64,000 bases of DNA from Phytophthora colocasiae (GCA_018806915.1 JAGKQI010000105.1:868001-932000); one strand, 5' to 3'. Shown: positions 1 to 14,542, counted from the first letter of the stretch. Notes: generated from the sequence alone by a model not told the origin. Numbers and translations are program-made.

Positions 1-2168
1 GTACAGCAGACCGCCTTCCAGGCTATAGCGTTGGAGTCTCGCCTTTAGGCGTCGTGACAGAGTCACCTTCGAGTCCTTAAACTCATCGCTCCCTAGAGCT
101 TGAAGCAGCGCGACACAAGAGTCGTCCTGAGCGTACGCTGCTCGAACCATGTCCGTCACGGACGACGTCACCGAGGTGACATGAGATAACTCATAGTCCG
201 GGCGACGTGATAAAGCGTCAGCGAGGACGTTCTGCCTGCCAGGCTTGTACTTCACCTCGAAGTTATACTCCGCAAAGAAGGAGAGCCATCGGGCCATCCT
301 CTGCGAGAGGTGAGGCGACTGCGTCGCTGTGCGTAGTGACGCATGATCCGTGTAGATCACAAACGGCTTGGAGCCGAGCAGGTGAACCCTGAATTTGACG
401 AGAGCGTACTTCATCGCAAGTAGCTCCTTGTCATGAACTGGATAGTTCTTCTCAGCAGCCTTGAGCTGCCGAGACTCAAACGCAATGACGCGTTCGCGCC
501 CTTCGGCGTCCGCTTGTAGCAAAGCACTACCGATGGCAAAGTCCGAGGCGTCACAGACGACGATGAACGGACGATCGGGGTCTGGCAACGCCAGTATCGG
601 TGCCTGAAGCAGGCTATCCTTGATACGAGTGAACGCACTCTCGTGCTCAGCACGCCATACCCATTCGGCATCCTTCTTAAGGAGATCCGACAGTGGCCGA
701 GCCAACTCAGCGTAGTTCTCGCTGTACTTGTGCAAGTAGTTGGACAAGCCCAGCCACTTACGCAAGTCCTTCTGGTTCAAGGGAACCGGCCAGTCCACAA
801 TGGCCTTGACCTTTGCTGGATCAGCACGAAGGCCATGCTTCCCAATGAAGCACCCTAGGAAAGGGATTTCTTCCGCGCCAAAGACGCACTTGTCCGCGTT
901 GGCGTACAACTTGTTCGTGTGCATGCACTCGAGCACAGCTCGCACGTGTTCCACGTGCACCTCGACGTCAGTCTTGCCGTGTTCGGCCTGACTGTGGACG
1001 AACACGTCGTCAAAGTACGTCTGGGCGAATGCCCGCAGGGGCCTGAACAACTGCGTCACTAGACGATTGAACGTTGTAGGCGCATTCGACAGCCCTTGGG
1101 CATGACGATCCACTCCCAGAGCATACCGCTGTAAGCGGAATATCACTGGCTCCCATGAGCAGCTGATAGTAGCCATCGACTAAGTCGAGCGCACTGTACG
1201 GTGCAGCCCACCGTGTTGTTCTGAAGAACATCCTTCCTAGGAATCGGCGTCTGCGCCGGAATCGTGGCAGCGTTGAGCTTGTTAAAAGCGTGAACGATAC
1301 GCCACTTGCCACTGCCGGGTCACGCAGTATTTAGTTCCGGGAACTAAGTCGATCTCGTGACGAACGCCTCGGTCAGGAGGCAGTCCACTAGGTGGTTCCT
1401 TCGAGACAACGTCTCCATATCCCTTCAGCAAGGAGTAGAAGGGATCCGAGGAATTTTTGAGGATCTCCGATCCACTCCTGGCGTTCAACGCCTTCTTGAC
1501 CTCGGCCAAGACGGACTCGTCAACGAGGGACGATGAGTTTAACTCCTCTTCAGGTCGGACGATGACCACCTCGGCGAGTTCGCCAGCCTTCAAGGCATCG
1601 CCAAAGTCGGCGAACGACATCTCCTCTAGCTAAGGAGCTTGTCAACACTCGGCAGTTCGTCCAGCAGGATGCTGCCTTCGGCACTGCCGTCCACTCCATC
1701 AACCAGAGTGTATAGCTGCCCACAGCCCTCCTGTGCGTTGGCACTCGACGTCACGGATGACTCAGACGCAGAGCGTCTCGCCCAAAAGGCCTTACGACGT
1801 CGTCGTCTAGCCGACGAACGTCCACTCGACGGAGTACGTGCCGTCGCACAAGTTTCGGCCTCTCTCGGCCCAGTGTCAGAGACACTCAGCGATCCACTCG
1901 GTCGATGACCGATGTCGCTCAGCGGAGTACGTGCCGCTGCACAACCAATGACCGTAGCTGGTCCAATGTCAGAGACATTCAGCGATCTACTTGGTCCACG
2001 ACCAGCAACGCTCGGCGGAGTACGTGCCGCCCCACAGGGATTACGTGGGCTCTGCCCACACGTTGCCTCACTGTCAACCAGCGCTACGCGCTCAACAGGA
2101 CTGTGGTCCTCGCACTCGGTGGTGACCACTAACTCGGACACACCGACTTCCAGCATCATAGGCTCGAT
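1..2168 (-). pseudogene. Unit U0 (partial): linker, RT and RNase H of Gypsy A
   Basis: The left window edge cuts this unit, so integrase is missing. Reading leftward on the minus strand it holds the PR-RT linker with ARTP-type repeats (about 2168-1626), a pre-RT stretch opening MSFADFGD at 1620, then RT with the DLVDGYYQ and YFDDVFVHS motifs, and the RNase H start (CDASDF, TDHAS). The RT fingers region just after VTRQW is deleted, and a further 14-bp deletion shifts frame after SDIPLTAV, so no active RT can be made. It keeps a 9-bp linker segment near 1995 that units U1-U4 lack. Confidence 0.85.
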
Positions 2169-5100
2169 GTTCCTTTTGAACATCTTGGCTTTCAGCCATT
2201 GCGTCACGCACACGGCGTAAGACGCTAAGCGTCGTCGAGAGGAAGTCATCGACTTGCTTACGAACAGTAAGAGGGCTGACATCAGCTAGCTCGGAGTCGA
2301 GCGACGGCACAGCCTCTCCCCCACTAAGCCCGAGCCACCGCGTGGCGGAGTGAGCGGGACGCGCGGATGCGCAAGGCCGTTCACGTAGAACGGGGTGAAG
2401 CCTGTCGAGGCATGCACCGCGTTGTTCATTGAGAACTCAACGAGAGGGAGCATAGCGCTCCAACGCTTCGGCGTTTCAGCGCATACGCTGCGGAGGATGT
2501 CCTCCAGGACGCGATTCGCGCGCTAAGTCTGACCATCGGTCTGCGGATGATCCGCCGTGGACATGTCCAGTCGAGTGCCAAGCACCTTAAAGACGGACGT
2601 CCAGAAGTGACCCGTGAAACGGGGGTCTCGATCCGAGACAATGGTCTCTGGCAGCCCATGCTGGCGGAAGACCCGATCGATAAAGATCGTCGCTGTACCA
2701 GCGCCATCGACGGTGTCCGGCACAGCCGCTAGGTGAGCCATCTTGCTCAGACGGTCAACAAAGACCACAACGCCCGTGTTGCCTGCCGTATCCTTCGGCA
2801 GGCCAAACACAAAGTCCATACTTATGGATTGCCAACACCCAGAGGGTACAGGCAAGCTCTCCAAAGGCGCTGCCGCATGCGGCGAGGGTTTAACCCGCTG
2901 ACACGTCTCGCACGTGCGCACGTATGTGCTAACCCACTTGTACATCTTCGGCCACCAGTACATGGAGCTCACCGAGCTGTAGGTCTTCTCGCGACCGAGG
3001 TGGCCGCTTGCGGGCGTGTCGTGAGCCTCATAGAGGATACGATACTTCAGGTCCTCAACGTGAGGAACCACACGTGGTGGGTCATCCTGACCCGTGCTGT
3101 AGTACAGCAGACCGCCTTCCAGGCTATAGCGTTGGAGTCTCGCCTTTAGGCGTCGTGACAGAGTCACCTTCGAGTCCTTAAACTCATCGCTCCCTAGAGC
3201 TTGAAGCAGCGCGACACAAGAGTCGTCCTGAGCGTACGCTGCTCGAACCATGTCCGTCACGGACGACGTCACCGAGGTGACATGAGATAACTCATAGTCC
3301 GGGCGACGTGATAAAGCGCCAGCGAGGACGTTCTGCCTGCCAGGCTTGTACTTCACCTCGAAGTTATACTCCGCAAAGAAGGAGAGCCATCGGGCCATCC
3401 TCTGCGAGAGGTGAGGCGACTGCGTCGCTGTGCGTAGTGACGCATGATCCGTGTAGATCACAAACGGCTTGGAGCCGAGCAGGTGAACCCTGAATTTGAC
3501 GAGAGCGTACTTCATCGCAAGTAGCTCCTTGTCATGAACTGGATAGTTCTTCTCAGCAGCCTTGAGCTGCCGAGACTCAAACGCAATGACGCGTTCGCGC
3601 CCTTCGGCGTCCGCTTGTAGCAAAGCACTACCGATGGCAAAGTCCGAGGCGTCACAGACGACGATGAACGGACGATCGGGGTCTGGCAACGCCAGTATCG
3701 GTGCCTGAAGCAGGCTATCCTTGATACGAGTGAACGCACTCTCGTGCTCAGCACGCCATACCCATTCGGCATCCTTCTTAGGAGATCCGACAGTGGCCGA
3801 GCCAACTCAGCGTAGTTCTCTCTGTACTTGTGCAAGTAGTTGGCCAAGCCCAGCCACTTACGCAAGTCCTTCTGGTTCAACGGAACCGGCCAGTCCACAA
3901 TGGCCTTGACCTTTGCTGGATCAGCACGAAGGCCATGCTTCCCAATGAAGCACCCTAGGAAAGGGATTTCTTCCGCGCCAAAGACGCACTTGTCCGCGTT
4001 GGCGTACAACTTGTTCGTGCGCATGCACTCGAGCACAGCTCGCACGTGTTCCACGTGCACCTCGACGTCAGTCTTGCCGTGTTCGGCCTGACTGTGGACG
4101 AACACGTCGTCAAAGTACGTCTGGGCGAATGCCCGCAGGGGCCTGAACAACTGCGTCACTAGACGATTGAACGTTGTAGGCGCATTCGACAGCCCTTGGG
4201 CATGACGATCCACTCCCAGAGCATACCGCTGTAAGCGGAATATCACTGGCTCCCATGAGCAGCTGATAGTAGCCATCGACTAAGTCGAGCGCACTGTACG
4301 GTGCAGCCCACCGTGTTGTTCTGAAGAACATCCTTCCTAGGAATCGGCGTCTGCGCCGGAATCGTGGCAGCGTTGAGCTTGTTAAAGCGTGAACGATACG
4401 CCACTTGCCACTGCCGGGTCACGCAGTATTTAGTTCCGGGAACTAAGTCGATCTCGTGACGAACGCCTCGGTCAGGAGGCAGTTCCACTCGGTGGTTCCT
4501 TCGAGACAACGTCTCCATATCCCTTCAGCAAGGAGTAGAAGGGATCCGAGGAATTTTTGAGGATCTCCGATCCACTCCTGGCGTTCAACGCCTTCTTGAC
4601 CTCGGCCAAGACGGACTCGTCAACGAGGGACGATGAGTTTAACTCCTCTTCAGGTCGGACGATGACCACCTCGGCGAGTTCGCCAGCCTTCAAGGCATCG
4701 CCAAAGTCGGCGAACGACATCTCCTCTAGCTAAGGAGCTTGTCAACACTCGGCAGTTCCGTCCAGCAGGATGCTGCCTTCGGCACTGCCGTCCACTCCAT
4801 CAACCAGAGTGTATAGCTGCCCACAGCCCTCCTGTGCGTCGGCACTCGACGTCACGGATGACTCAGACGCAGAGCGTCTCGCCCAAAGGGCCTTACGACG
4901 TCGTCGTCTAGCCGACGAACGTCCACTCGACGGAGTACGTGCCGTCGCACAAGTTTCGGCCTCTCTCGGCCCAGTGTCAGAGACACTCAGCGATCCACTC
5001 GGTCGATGACCGATGTCGCTCAGCGGAGTACGTGCCGCTGCACAACCAATGACCGTAGCTGGTCCAATGTCAGAGACATTCAGCGATCTACTACCAGCAA

Positions 5101-5260
5101 CGCTCGGCGGAGTACGTGCCGCCCCACAGGGATTACGTGGGCTCTGCCCACACGTTGCCTCACTGTCAACCAGCGCTACGCGCTCAACAGGACTGTGGTC
5201 CTCGCACTCGGTGGTGACCACTAACTCGGACACACCGACTTCCAGCATCATAGGCTCGAT
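2169..5260 (-). pseudogene. Unit U1: Gypsy A pol fragment (linker-RT-RNase H-IN)
   Basis: A complete 3092-bp unit. RT is open from about 4276 to 3780, where a 1-bp loss near 3780 shifts frame. RNase H and integrase are open from 3689 to 2523. Integrase shows the HHCC zinc finger (HDTPASGH, CETC) and the first two catalytic Asp residues (MDFVFGL, SDRDPRF). The third catalytic residue, the Glu in GQTERAN, is replaced by a TAG stop at 2525-2523 (GAG to TAG). The founder RT deletion after VTRQW is present. It is inactive and probably passively amplified. Confidence 0.87.
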
Positions 5261-8200
5261 GTTCCTTTTGAACATCTTGGCTTTCAGCCATTGCGTCACG
5301 CACACGGCGTAAGACGCTAAGCGTCGTCGAGAGGAAGTCATCCACTTGCTTACGAACAGTAAGAGGGCTGACATCAGCTAGCTCGGAGTCGAGCGACGGC
5401 ACAGCCTCTCCCCCACTAAGCCCGAGCCACCGCGTGGCGGAGTGAGCGGGACGCGCGGATGCGCAAGGCCGTTCACGTAGAACGGGGTGAAGCCTGTCGA
5501 GGCATGCACCGCGTTGTTCATTGAGAACTCAACGAGAGGGAGCATAGCGCTCCAACGCTTCGGCGTTTCAGCGCATACGCTGCGGAGGATGTCCTCCAGG
5601 ACGCGATTCGCGCGCTCAGTCTGACCATCGGTCTGCGGATGATCCGCCGTGGACATGTCCAGTCGAGTGCCAAGCACCTTAAAGACGGACGTCCAGAAGT
5701 GACCCGTGAAACGGGGGTCTCGATCCGAGACAATGGTCTCTGGCAGCCCATGCTGGCGGAAGACCCGATCGATAAAGATCGTCGCTGTACCAGCGCCATC
5801 GACGGTGTCCGGCACAGCCGCTAGGTGAGCCATCTTGCTCAGACGGTCAACAAAGACCACAACGCCCGTGTTGCCTGCCGTATCCTTCGGCAGGCCAAAC
5901 ACAAAGTCCATACTTATGGATTGCCAACACCCAGAGGGTACAGGCAAGCTCTCCAAAGGCGCTGCCGCATGCGGCGAGGGTTTAACCCGCTGACACGTCT
6001 CGCACGTGCGCACGTATGTGCTAACCCACTTGTACATCTTCGGCCACCAGTACATGGAGCTCACCGAGCTGTAGGTCTTCTCGCGACCGAGGTGGCCGCT
6101 TGCGGGCGTGTCGTGAGCCTCATAGAGGATACGATACTTCAGGTCCTCAACGTGAGGAACCACACGTGGTGGGTCATTCTGACCCGTGCTGTAGTACAGC
6201 AGACCGCCTTCCAGGCTATAGCGTTGGAGTCTCGCCTTTAGGCGTCGTGACAGAGTCACCTTCGAGTCCTTAAACTCATCGCTCCCTAGAGCTTGAAGCA
6301 GCGCGACACAAGAGTCGTCCTGAGCGTACGCTGCTCGAACCATGTCCGTCACGGACGACGTCACCGAGGTGACATGAGATAACTCATAGTCCGGGCGACG
6401 TGATAAAGCGTCAGCGAGGACGTTCTGCCTGCCAGGCTTGTACTTCACCTCGAAGTTATACTCCGCAAAGAAGGAGAGCCATCGGGCCATCCTCTGCGAG
6501 AGGTGAGGCGACTGCGTCGCTGTGCGTAGTGACGCATGATCCGTGTAGATCACAAACGGCTTGGAGCCGAGCAGGTGAACCCTGAATTTGACGAGAGCGT
6601 ACTTCATCGCAAGTAGCTCCTTGTCATGAACTGGATAGTTCTTCTCAGCAGCCTTGAGCTGCCGAGACTCAAACGCAATGACGCGTTCGCGCCCTTCGGC
6701 GTCCGCTTGTAGCAAAGCACTACCGATGGCAAAGTCCGAGGCGTCACAGACGACGATGAACGGACGATCGGGGTCTGGCAACGCCAGTATCGGTGCCTGA
6801 AGCAGGCTATCCTTGATACGAGTGAACGCACTCTCGTGCTCAGCACGCCATACCCATTCGGCATCCTTCTTAAGGAGATCCGACAGTGGCCGAGCCAACT
6901 CAGCGTAGTTCTCGCTGTACTTGTGCAAGTAGTTGGACAAGCCCAGCCACTTACGCAAGTCCTTCTGGTTCAAGGGAACCGGCCAGTCCACAATGGCCTT
7001 GACCTTTGCTGGATCAGCACGAAGGCCATGCTTCCCAATGAAGCACCCTAGGAAAGGGATTTCTTCCGCGCCAAAGACGCACTTGTCCGCGTTGGCGTAC
7101 AACTTGTTCGTGCGCATGCACTCGAAAGGCACAGCTCGCACGTGTTCCACGTGCACCTCGACGTCAGTCTTGCCGTGTTCGGCCTGACTGTGGACGAACA
7201 CGTCGTCAAAGTACGTCTGGGCGAATGCCCGCAGGGGCCTGAACAACTGCGTCACTAGACGATTGAACGTTGTAGGCGCATTCGACAGCCCTTGGGCATG
7301 ACGATCCACTCCCAGAGCATACCGCTGTAAGCGGAATATCACTGGCTCCCATGAGCAGCTGATAGTAGCCATCGACTAAGTCGAGCGCACTGTACGGTGC
7401 AGCCCACCGTGTTGTTCTGAAGAACATCCTTCCTAGGAATCGGCGTCTGCGCCGGAATCGTGGCAGCGTTGAGCTTGTTAAAAGCGTGAACGATACGCCA
7501 CTTGCCACTGCCGGGTCACGCAGTATTTAGTTCCGGGAACTAAGTCAATCTCGTGACGAACGCCTCGGTCAGGAGGCAGTCCACTCGGTGGTTCCTTCGA
7601 GACAACGTCTCCATATTCCTTCAGCAAGGAGTAGAAGGGATCCGAGGAATTTTTGAGGATCTCCGATCCACTCCTGGCGTTCAACGCCTTCTTGACCTCG
7701 GCCAAGACGGACTCGTCAACGAGGGACGATGAGTTTAACTCCTCTTCAGGTCGGACGATGACCACCTCGGCGAGTTCGCCAGCCTTCAAGGCATCGCCAA
7801 AGTCGGCGAACGACATCTCCTCTAGCTAAGGAGCTTGTCAACACTCGGCAGTTCGTCCAGCAGGATGCTGCCTTCGGCACTGCCGTCCACTCCATCAACC
7901 AGAGTGTATAGCTGCCCACAGCCCTCCTGTGCGTCGGCACTCGACGTCACGGATGACTCAGACGCAGAGCGTCTCGCCCAAAGGGCCTTACGACGTCGTC
8001 GTCTAGCCGACGAACGTCCACTCGACGGAGTACGTGCCGTCGCACAAGTTTCGGCCTCTCTCGGCCCAGTGTCAGAGACACTCAGCGATCCACTCGGTCG
8101 ATGACCGATGTCGCTCAGCGGAGTACGTGCCGCTGCACAACCAATGACCGTAGCTGGTCCAATGTCAGAGACATTCAGCGATCTACTACCAGCAACGCTC

Positions 8201-8355
8201 GGCGGAGTACGTGCCGCCCCACAGGGATTACGTGGGCTCTGCCTACACGTTGCCTCACTGTCAACCAGCGCTACGCGCTCAACAGGACTGTGGTCCTCGC
8301 ACTCGGTGGTGACCACTAACTCGGACACACCGACTTCCAGCATCATAGGCTCGAT
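5261..8355 (-). pseudogene. Unit U2: Gypsy A pol fragment with the longest clean RT-RNase H-IN frame in the array
   Basis: One 664-codon frame (7372-5378) covers RT from after the founder 14-bp deletion through RNase H and integrase. Visible motifs are YFDDVFVHS (RT), CDASDF/ELLAMKYAL/TDHAS (RNase H), HHCC (HDTPASGH, CETCQRV) and the full integrase DDE (MDFVFG, SDRDPRF, GQTERAN). A 3-bp insertion changes VLECMR to VPFECMR. The RT fingers are still missing (deletion after VTRQW), so RT should be dead although RNase H and IN are intact. The frame ends at the unit junction in a tail reading RRSTPS. Confidence 0.88.
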
Positions 8356-11300
8356 GTTCCTTTTGAACATCTTGGCTTTCAGCCATTGCGTCACGCACAC
8401 GGCGTAAGACGCTAAGCGTCGTCGAGAGGAAGTCATCCACTTGCTTACGAACAGTAAGAGGGCTGACATCAGCTAGCTCGGAGTCGAGCGACGGCACAGC
8501 CTCTCCCCCACTAAGCCCGAGCCACCACGTGGCGGAGTGAGCGGGACGCGCGGATGCGCAAGGCCGTTCACGTAGAACGGGGTGAAGCCTGTCGAGGCAT
8601 GCACCGCGTTGTTCATTGAGAACTCAACGAGAGGGAGCATAGCGCTCCAACGCTTCGGCGTTTCAGCGCATACGCTGCGGAGGATGTCCTCCAGGACGCG
8701 ATTCGCGCGCTCAGTCTGACCATCGGTCTGCGGATGATCCGCCGTGGACATGTCCAGTCGAGTGCCAAGCACCTTAAAGACGGACGTCCAGAAGTGACCC
8801 GTGAAACGGGGGTCTCGATCCGAGACAATGGTCTCTGGCAGCCCATGCTGGCGGAAGACCCGATCGATAAAGATCGTCGCTGTACCAGCGCCATCGACGG
8901 TGTCCGGCACAGCCGCTAGGTGAGCCATCTTGCTCAGACGGTCAACAAAGACTACAACGCCCGTGTTGCCTGCCGTATCCTTCGGCAGGCCAAACACAAA
9001 GTCCATACTTATGGATTGCCAACACCCAGAGGGTACAGGCAAGCTCTCCAAAGGCGCTGCCGCATGCGGCGAGGGTTTAACCCGCTGACACGTCTCGCAC
9101 GTGCGCACGTATGTGCTAACCCACTTGTACATCTTCGGCCACCAGTACATGGAGCTCACCGAGCTGTAGGTCTTCTCGCGACCGAGGTGGCCGCTTGCGG
9201 GCGTGTCGTGAGCCTCATAGAGGATACGATACTTCAGGTCCTCAACGTGAGGAACCACACGTGGTGGGTCATTCTGACCCGTGCTGTAGTACAGCAGACC
9301 GCCTTCCAGGCTATAGCGTTGGAGTCTCGCCTTTAGGCGTCGTGACAGAGTCACCTTCGAGTCCTTAAACTCATCGCTCCCTAGAGCTTGAAGCAGCGCG
9401 ACACAAGAGTCGTCCTGAGCGTACGCTGCTCGAACCATGTCCGTCACGGACGACGTCACCGAGGTGACATGAGATAACTCATAGTCCGGGCGACGTGATA
9501 AAGCGTCAGCGAGGACGTTCTGCCTGCCAGGCTTGTACTTCACCTCGAAGTTATACTCCGCAAAGAAGGAGAGCCATCGGGCCATCCTCTGCGAGAGGTG
9601 AGGCGACTGCGTCGCTGTGCGTAGTGACGCATGATCCGTGTAGATCACAAACGGCTTGGAGCCGAGCAGGTGAACCCTGAATTTGACGAGAGCGTACTTC
9701 ATCGCAAGTAGCTCCTTGTCATGAACTGGATAGTTCTTCTCAGCAGCCTTGAGCTGCCGAGACTCAAACGCAATGACGCGTTCGCGCCCTTCGGCGTCCG
9801 CTTGTAGCAAAGCACTACCGATGGCAAAGTCCGAGGCGTCACAGACGACGATGAACGGACGATCGGGGTCTGGCAACGCCAGTATCGGTGCCTGAAGCAG
9901 GCTATCCTTGATACGAGTGAACGCACTCTCGTGCTCAGCACGCCATACCCATTCGGCATCCTTCTTAAGGAGATCCGACAGTGGCCGAAGCCAACTCAGC
10001 GTAGTTCTCGCTGTACTTGTGCAAGTAGTTGGACAAGCCCAGCCACTTACGCAAGTCCTTCTGGTTCAAGGGAACCGGCCAGTCCACAATGGCCTTGACC
10101 TTTGCTGGATCAGCACGAAGGCCATGCTTCCCAATGAAGCACCCTAGGAAAGGGATTTCTTCCGCGCCAAAGACGCACTTGTCCGCGTTGGCGTAAAACA
10201 TGTTAGTGCGCATGCACTCGAGCACAGCTCGCACGTGTTCCACGTGCACCTCGACGTCAGTCTTGCCGTGTTCGGCCTGACTGTGGACGAACACGTCGTC
10301 AAAGTACGTCAGGGCGAAATCCCGCAGGGGCCTGAACAACAGCGTCACTAGACGATTGAACGTTGTAGGCGCATTCGACAGCCCTTGGGCATGACGATAC
10401 ACTACCAGAGCATACCGCTGTAAGCGGAATATCACTGGCTCCATGAGCAGCTGATAGTAGCCATCGACTAAGTCGAGCGCACTGTACGGTGCAGCCCACC
10501 GTGTTGTTCTGAAGAACATCGCTTCCTAGGAATCGGCGTCTGCGCCGGAGATCGTGGCAGCGTTGAGCTTGTTAAAAGCGTGAACGATACGCCACTTGCC
10601 ACTGCCGGGTCACGCAGTATTTAGTTCCGGGAACTAAGTCGATCTCGTGACGAACGCCTCGGTCAGGAGGCAGTTCCACTCGGTGGTTCCTTCGAGACAA
10701 CGTCTCCATATCCCTTCAGCAAGGAGTAGAAGGGATCCGAGGAATTTTTGAGGATCTCCGATCCACTCCTGGCGTTCAACGCCTTCTTGACCTCGGCCAA
10801 GACGGACTCGTCAACGAGGGACGATGAGTTTAACTCCTCTTCAGGTCGGACGATGACCACCTCGGCGAGTTCGCCAGCCTTCAAGGCATCGCCAAAGTCG
10901 GCGAACGACATCTCCTCTAGCTAAGGAGCTTGTCAACACTCGGCAGTTCGTCCAGCAGGATGCTGCCTTCGGCACTGCCGTCCACTCCATCAACCAGAGT
11001 GTATAGCTGCCCACAGCCCTCCTGTGCGTTGGCACTCGACGTCACGGATGACTCAGACGCAGAGCGTCTCGCCCAAAGGGCCTTACGACGTCGTCGTCTA
11101 GCCGACGAACGTCCACTCGACGGAGTACGTGCCGTCGCACAAGTTTCGGCCTCTCTCGGCCCAGTGTCAGAGACACTCAGCGATCCACTCGGTCGATGAC
11201 CGATGTCGCTCAGCGGAGTACGTGCCGCTGCACAACCAATGACCGTAGCTGGTCCAATGTCAGAGACATTCAGCGATCTACTACCAGCAACGCTCGGCGG

Positions 11301-11450
11301 AGTACGTGCCGCCCCACAGGGATTACGTGGGCTCTGCCCACACGTTGCCTCACTGTCAACCAGCGCTACGCGCTCAACAGGACTGTGGTCCTCGCACTCG
11401 GTGGTGACCACTAACTCGGACACACCGACTTCCAGCATCATAGGCTCGAT
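8356..11450 (-). pseudogene. Unit U3: Gypsy A pol fragment
   Basis: RNase H and integrase share a 467-codon frame (9876-8473) with all catalytic motifs visible. RT is a separate 184-codon frame (10519-9965), cut by a 1-bp insertion near 9988 (SATVGSP tail). The RT part carries a local cluster of base changes at about 10195-10405 that the other units lack (for example YANADK preceded by NMF instead of NKL). The founder deletion after VTRQW is present and the 9-bp linker segment is absent. Confidence 0.86.
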
Positions 11451-14400
11451 GTTCCTTTTGAACATCTTGGCTTTCAGCCATTGCGTCACGCACACGGCGT
11501 AAGACGCTAAGCGTCGTCGAGAGGAAGTCATCCACTTGCTTACGAACAGTAAGAGGGCTGACATCAGCTAGCTCGGAGTCGAGCGACGGCACAGCCTCTC
11601 CCCCACTAAGCCCGAGCCACCGCGTGGCGGAGTGAGCGGGACGCGCGGATGCGCAAGGCCGTTCACGTAGAACGGGGTGAAGCCTGTCGAGGCATGCACC
11701 GCGTTGTTCATTGAGAACTCAACGAGAGGAGGCATAGCGCTCCAACGCTTCGGCGTTTCAGCGCATACGCTGCGGAGGATGTCCTCCAGGACGCGATTCG
11801 CGCGCTCAGTCTGACCATCGGTCTGCGGATGATCCGCCGTGGACATGTCCAGTCGAGTGCCAAGCACCTTAAAGACGGACGTCCAGAAGTGACCCGTGAA
11901 ACGGGGGTCTCGATCCGAGACAATGGTCTCTGGCAGCCCATGCTGGCGGAAGACCCGATCGATAAAGATCGTCGCTGTACCAGCGCCAACGACGGTGTCC
12001 GGCACAGCCGCGCGGTGAGCCATCTTGCTCAGACGGTCAACAAAGACCACAACGCCCGTGTTGCCTGCCGTATCCTTCGGCAGGCCAAACACAAAGTCCA
12101 TACTTATGGATTGCCAACACCCAGAGGGTACAGGCAAGCTCTCCAAAGGCGCTGCCGCATGCGGCGAGGGTTTAACCCGCTGACACGTCTCGCACGTGCG
12201 CACGTAATGTGCTAACCCACTTGTACATCTTCGGCCACCAGTACATGGAGCTCACCGAGCTGTAGGTCTTCTCGCGACCGAGGTGGCCGCTTGCGGGCGT
12301 GTCGTGAGCCTCATAGAGGATACGATACTTCAGGTCCTCAACGTGAGGAACCACACGTGGTGGGTCATTCTGACCCGTGCTGTAGTACAGCAGACCGCCT
12401 TCCAGGCTATAGCGTTGGAGTCTCGCCTTTAGGCGTCGTGACAGAGTCACCTTCGAGTCCTTAAACTCATCGCTCCCTAGAGCTTGAAGCAGCGCGACAC
12501 AAGAGTCGTCCTGAGCGTACGCTGCTCGAACCATGTCCGTCACGGACGACGTCACCGAGGTGACATGAGATAACTCATAGTCCGGGCGACGTGATAAAGC
12601 GTCAGCGAGGACGTTCTGCCTGCCAGGCTTGTACTTCACCTCGAAGTTATACTCCGCAAAGAAGGAGAGCCATCGGGCCATCCTCTGCGAGAGGTGAGGC
12701 GACTGCGTCGCTGTGCGTAGTGACGCATGATCCGTGTAGATCACAAACGGCTTGGAGCCGAGCAGGTGAACCCTGAATTTGACGAGAGCGTACTTCATCG
12801 CAAGTAGCTCCTTGTCATGAACTGGATAGTTCTTCTCAGCAGCCTTGAGCTGCCGAGACTCAAACGCAATGACGCGTTCGCGCCCTTCGGCGTCCGCTTG
12901 TAGCAAAGCACTACCGATGGCAAAGTCCGAGGCGTCACAGACGACGATGAACGGACGATCGGGGTCTGGCAACGCCAGTATCGGTGCCTGAAGCAGGCTA
13001 TCCTTGATACGAGTGAACGCACTCTCGTGCTCAGCACGCCATACCCATTCGGCATCCTTCTTAAGGAGATCCGACAGTGGCCGAGCCAACTCAGCGTAGT
13101 TCTCGCTGTACTTGTGCAAGTAGTTGGACAAGCCCAGCCACTTACGCAAGTCCTTCTGGTTCAAGGGAACCGGCCAGTCCACAATGGCCTTGACCTTTGC
13201 TGGATCAGCACGAAGGCCATGCTTCCCAATGAAGCACCCTAGGAAGGGATTTCTTCCGCGCCAAAGACGCACTTGTCCGCGTTGGCGTACAACTTGTTCG
13301 TGCGCATGCACTCGAGCACAGCTCGCACGTGTTCCACGTGCACCTCGACGTCAGTCTTGCCGTGTTCGGCCTGACTGTGGACGAACACGTCGTCAAAGTA
13401 CGTCTGGGCGAATGCCCGCAGGGGCCTGAACAACTGCGTCACTAGACGATTGAACGTTGTAGGCGCATTCGACAGCCCTTGGGCATGACGATCCACTCCC
13501 AGAGCATACCGCTGTAAGCGGAATATCACTGGCTCCCATGAGCAGCTGATAGTAGCCATCGACTAAGTCGAGCGCACTGTACGGTGCAGCCCACCGTGTT
13601 GTTCTGAAGAACATCCTTCCTAGGAATCGGCGTCTGCGCCGGAATCGTGGCAGCGTTGAGCTTGTTAAAAGCGTGAACGATACGCCACTTGCCACTGCCG
13701 GGTCACGCAGTATTTAGTTCCGGGAACTAAGTCGATCTCGTGACGAACGCCTCGGTCAGGAGGCAGTTCCACTCGGTGGTTCCTTCGAGACAACGTCTCC
13801 ATATCCCTTCAGCAAGGAGTAGAAGGGATCCGAGGAATTTTTGAGGATCTCCGATCCACTCCTGGCGTTCAACGCCTTCTTGACCTCGGCCAAGACGGAC
13901 TCGTCAACGAGGGACGATGAGTTTAACTCCTCTTCAGGTCGGACGATGACCACCTCGGCGAGTTCGCCAGCCTTCAAGGCATCGCCAAAGTCGGCGAACG
14001 ACATCTCCTCTAGCTAAGGAGCTTGTCAACACTCGGCAGTTCGTCCAGCAGGATGCTGCCTTCGGCGCTGCCGTCCACTCCATCAACCAGAGTGTATAGC
14101 TGCCCACAGCCCTCCTGTGCGTCGGCACTCGACGTCACGGATGACTCAGACGCAGAGCGTCTCGCCCAAAGGGCCTTACGACGTCGTCGTCTAGCCGACG
14201 AACGTCCACTCGACGGAGTACGTGCCGTCGCACAAGTTTCGGCCTCTCTCGGCCCAGTGTCAGAGACACTCAGCGATCCACTCGGTCGATGACCGATGTC
14301 GCTCAGCGGAGTACGTGCCGCTGCTGACCAATGACCGTAGCTGGTCCAATGTCAGAGACATTCAGCGATCTACTACCAGCAACGCTCGGCGGAGTACGTG

Positions 14401-14542
14401 CCGCCCCACAGGGATTACGTGGGCTCTGCCTACACGTTGCCTCACTGTCAACCAGCGCTACGCGCTCAACAGGACTGTGGTCCTCGCACTCGGTGGTGAC
14501 CACTAACTCGGACACACCGACTTCCAGCATCATAGGCTCGAT
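11451..14542 (-). pseudogene. Unit U4: Gypsy A pol fragment
   Basis: RT is split by a 1-bp loss near 13243: one frame 13559-13239, the next 13311-12172 carrying RNase H. A 1-bp insertion near 12206, in the integrase zinc finger, moves the IN core to a third frame (12203-11568). The DDE residues remain (MDFVFG, SDRDPRF, GQTERAN). Founder deletions are present. The linker near 14320 also has a small local change. Confidence 0.86.

Noticed and set aside
2733..3149. 138-codon plus-strand frame repeated in most array units (5825, 8920, 23139 and others)
   Set aside because: It is antisense to the integrase zinc finger and core. It repeats only because the unit repeats.
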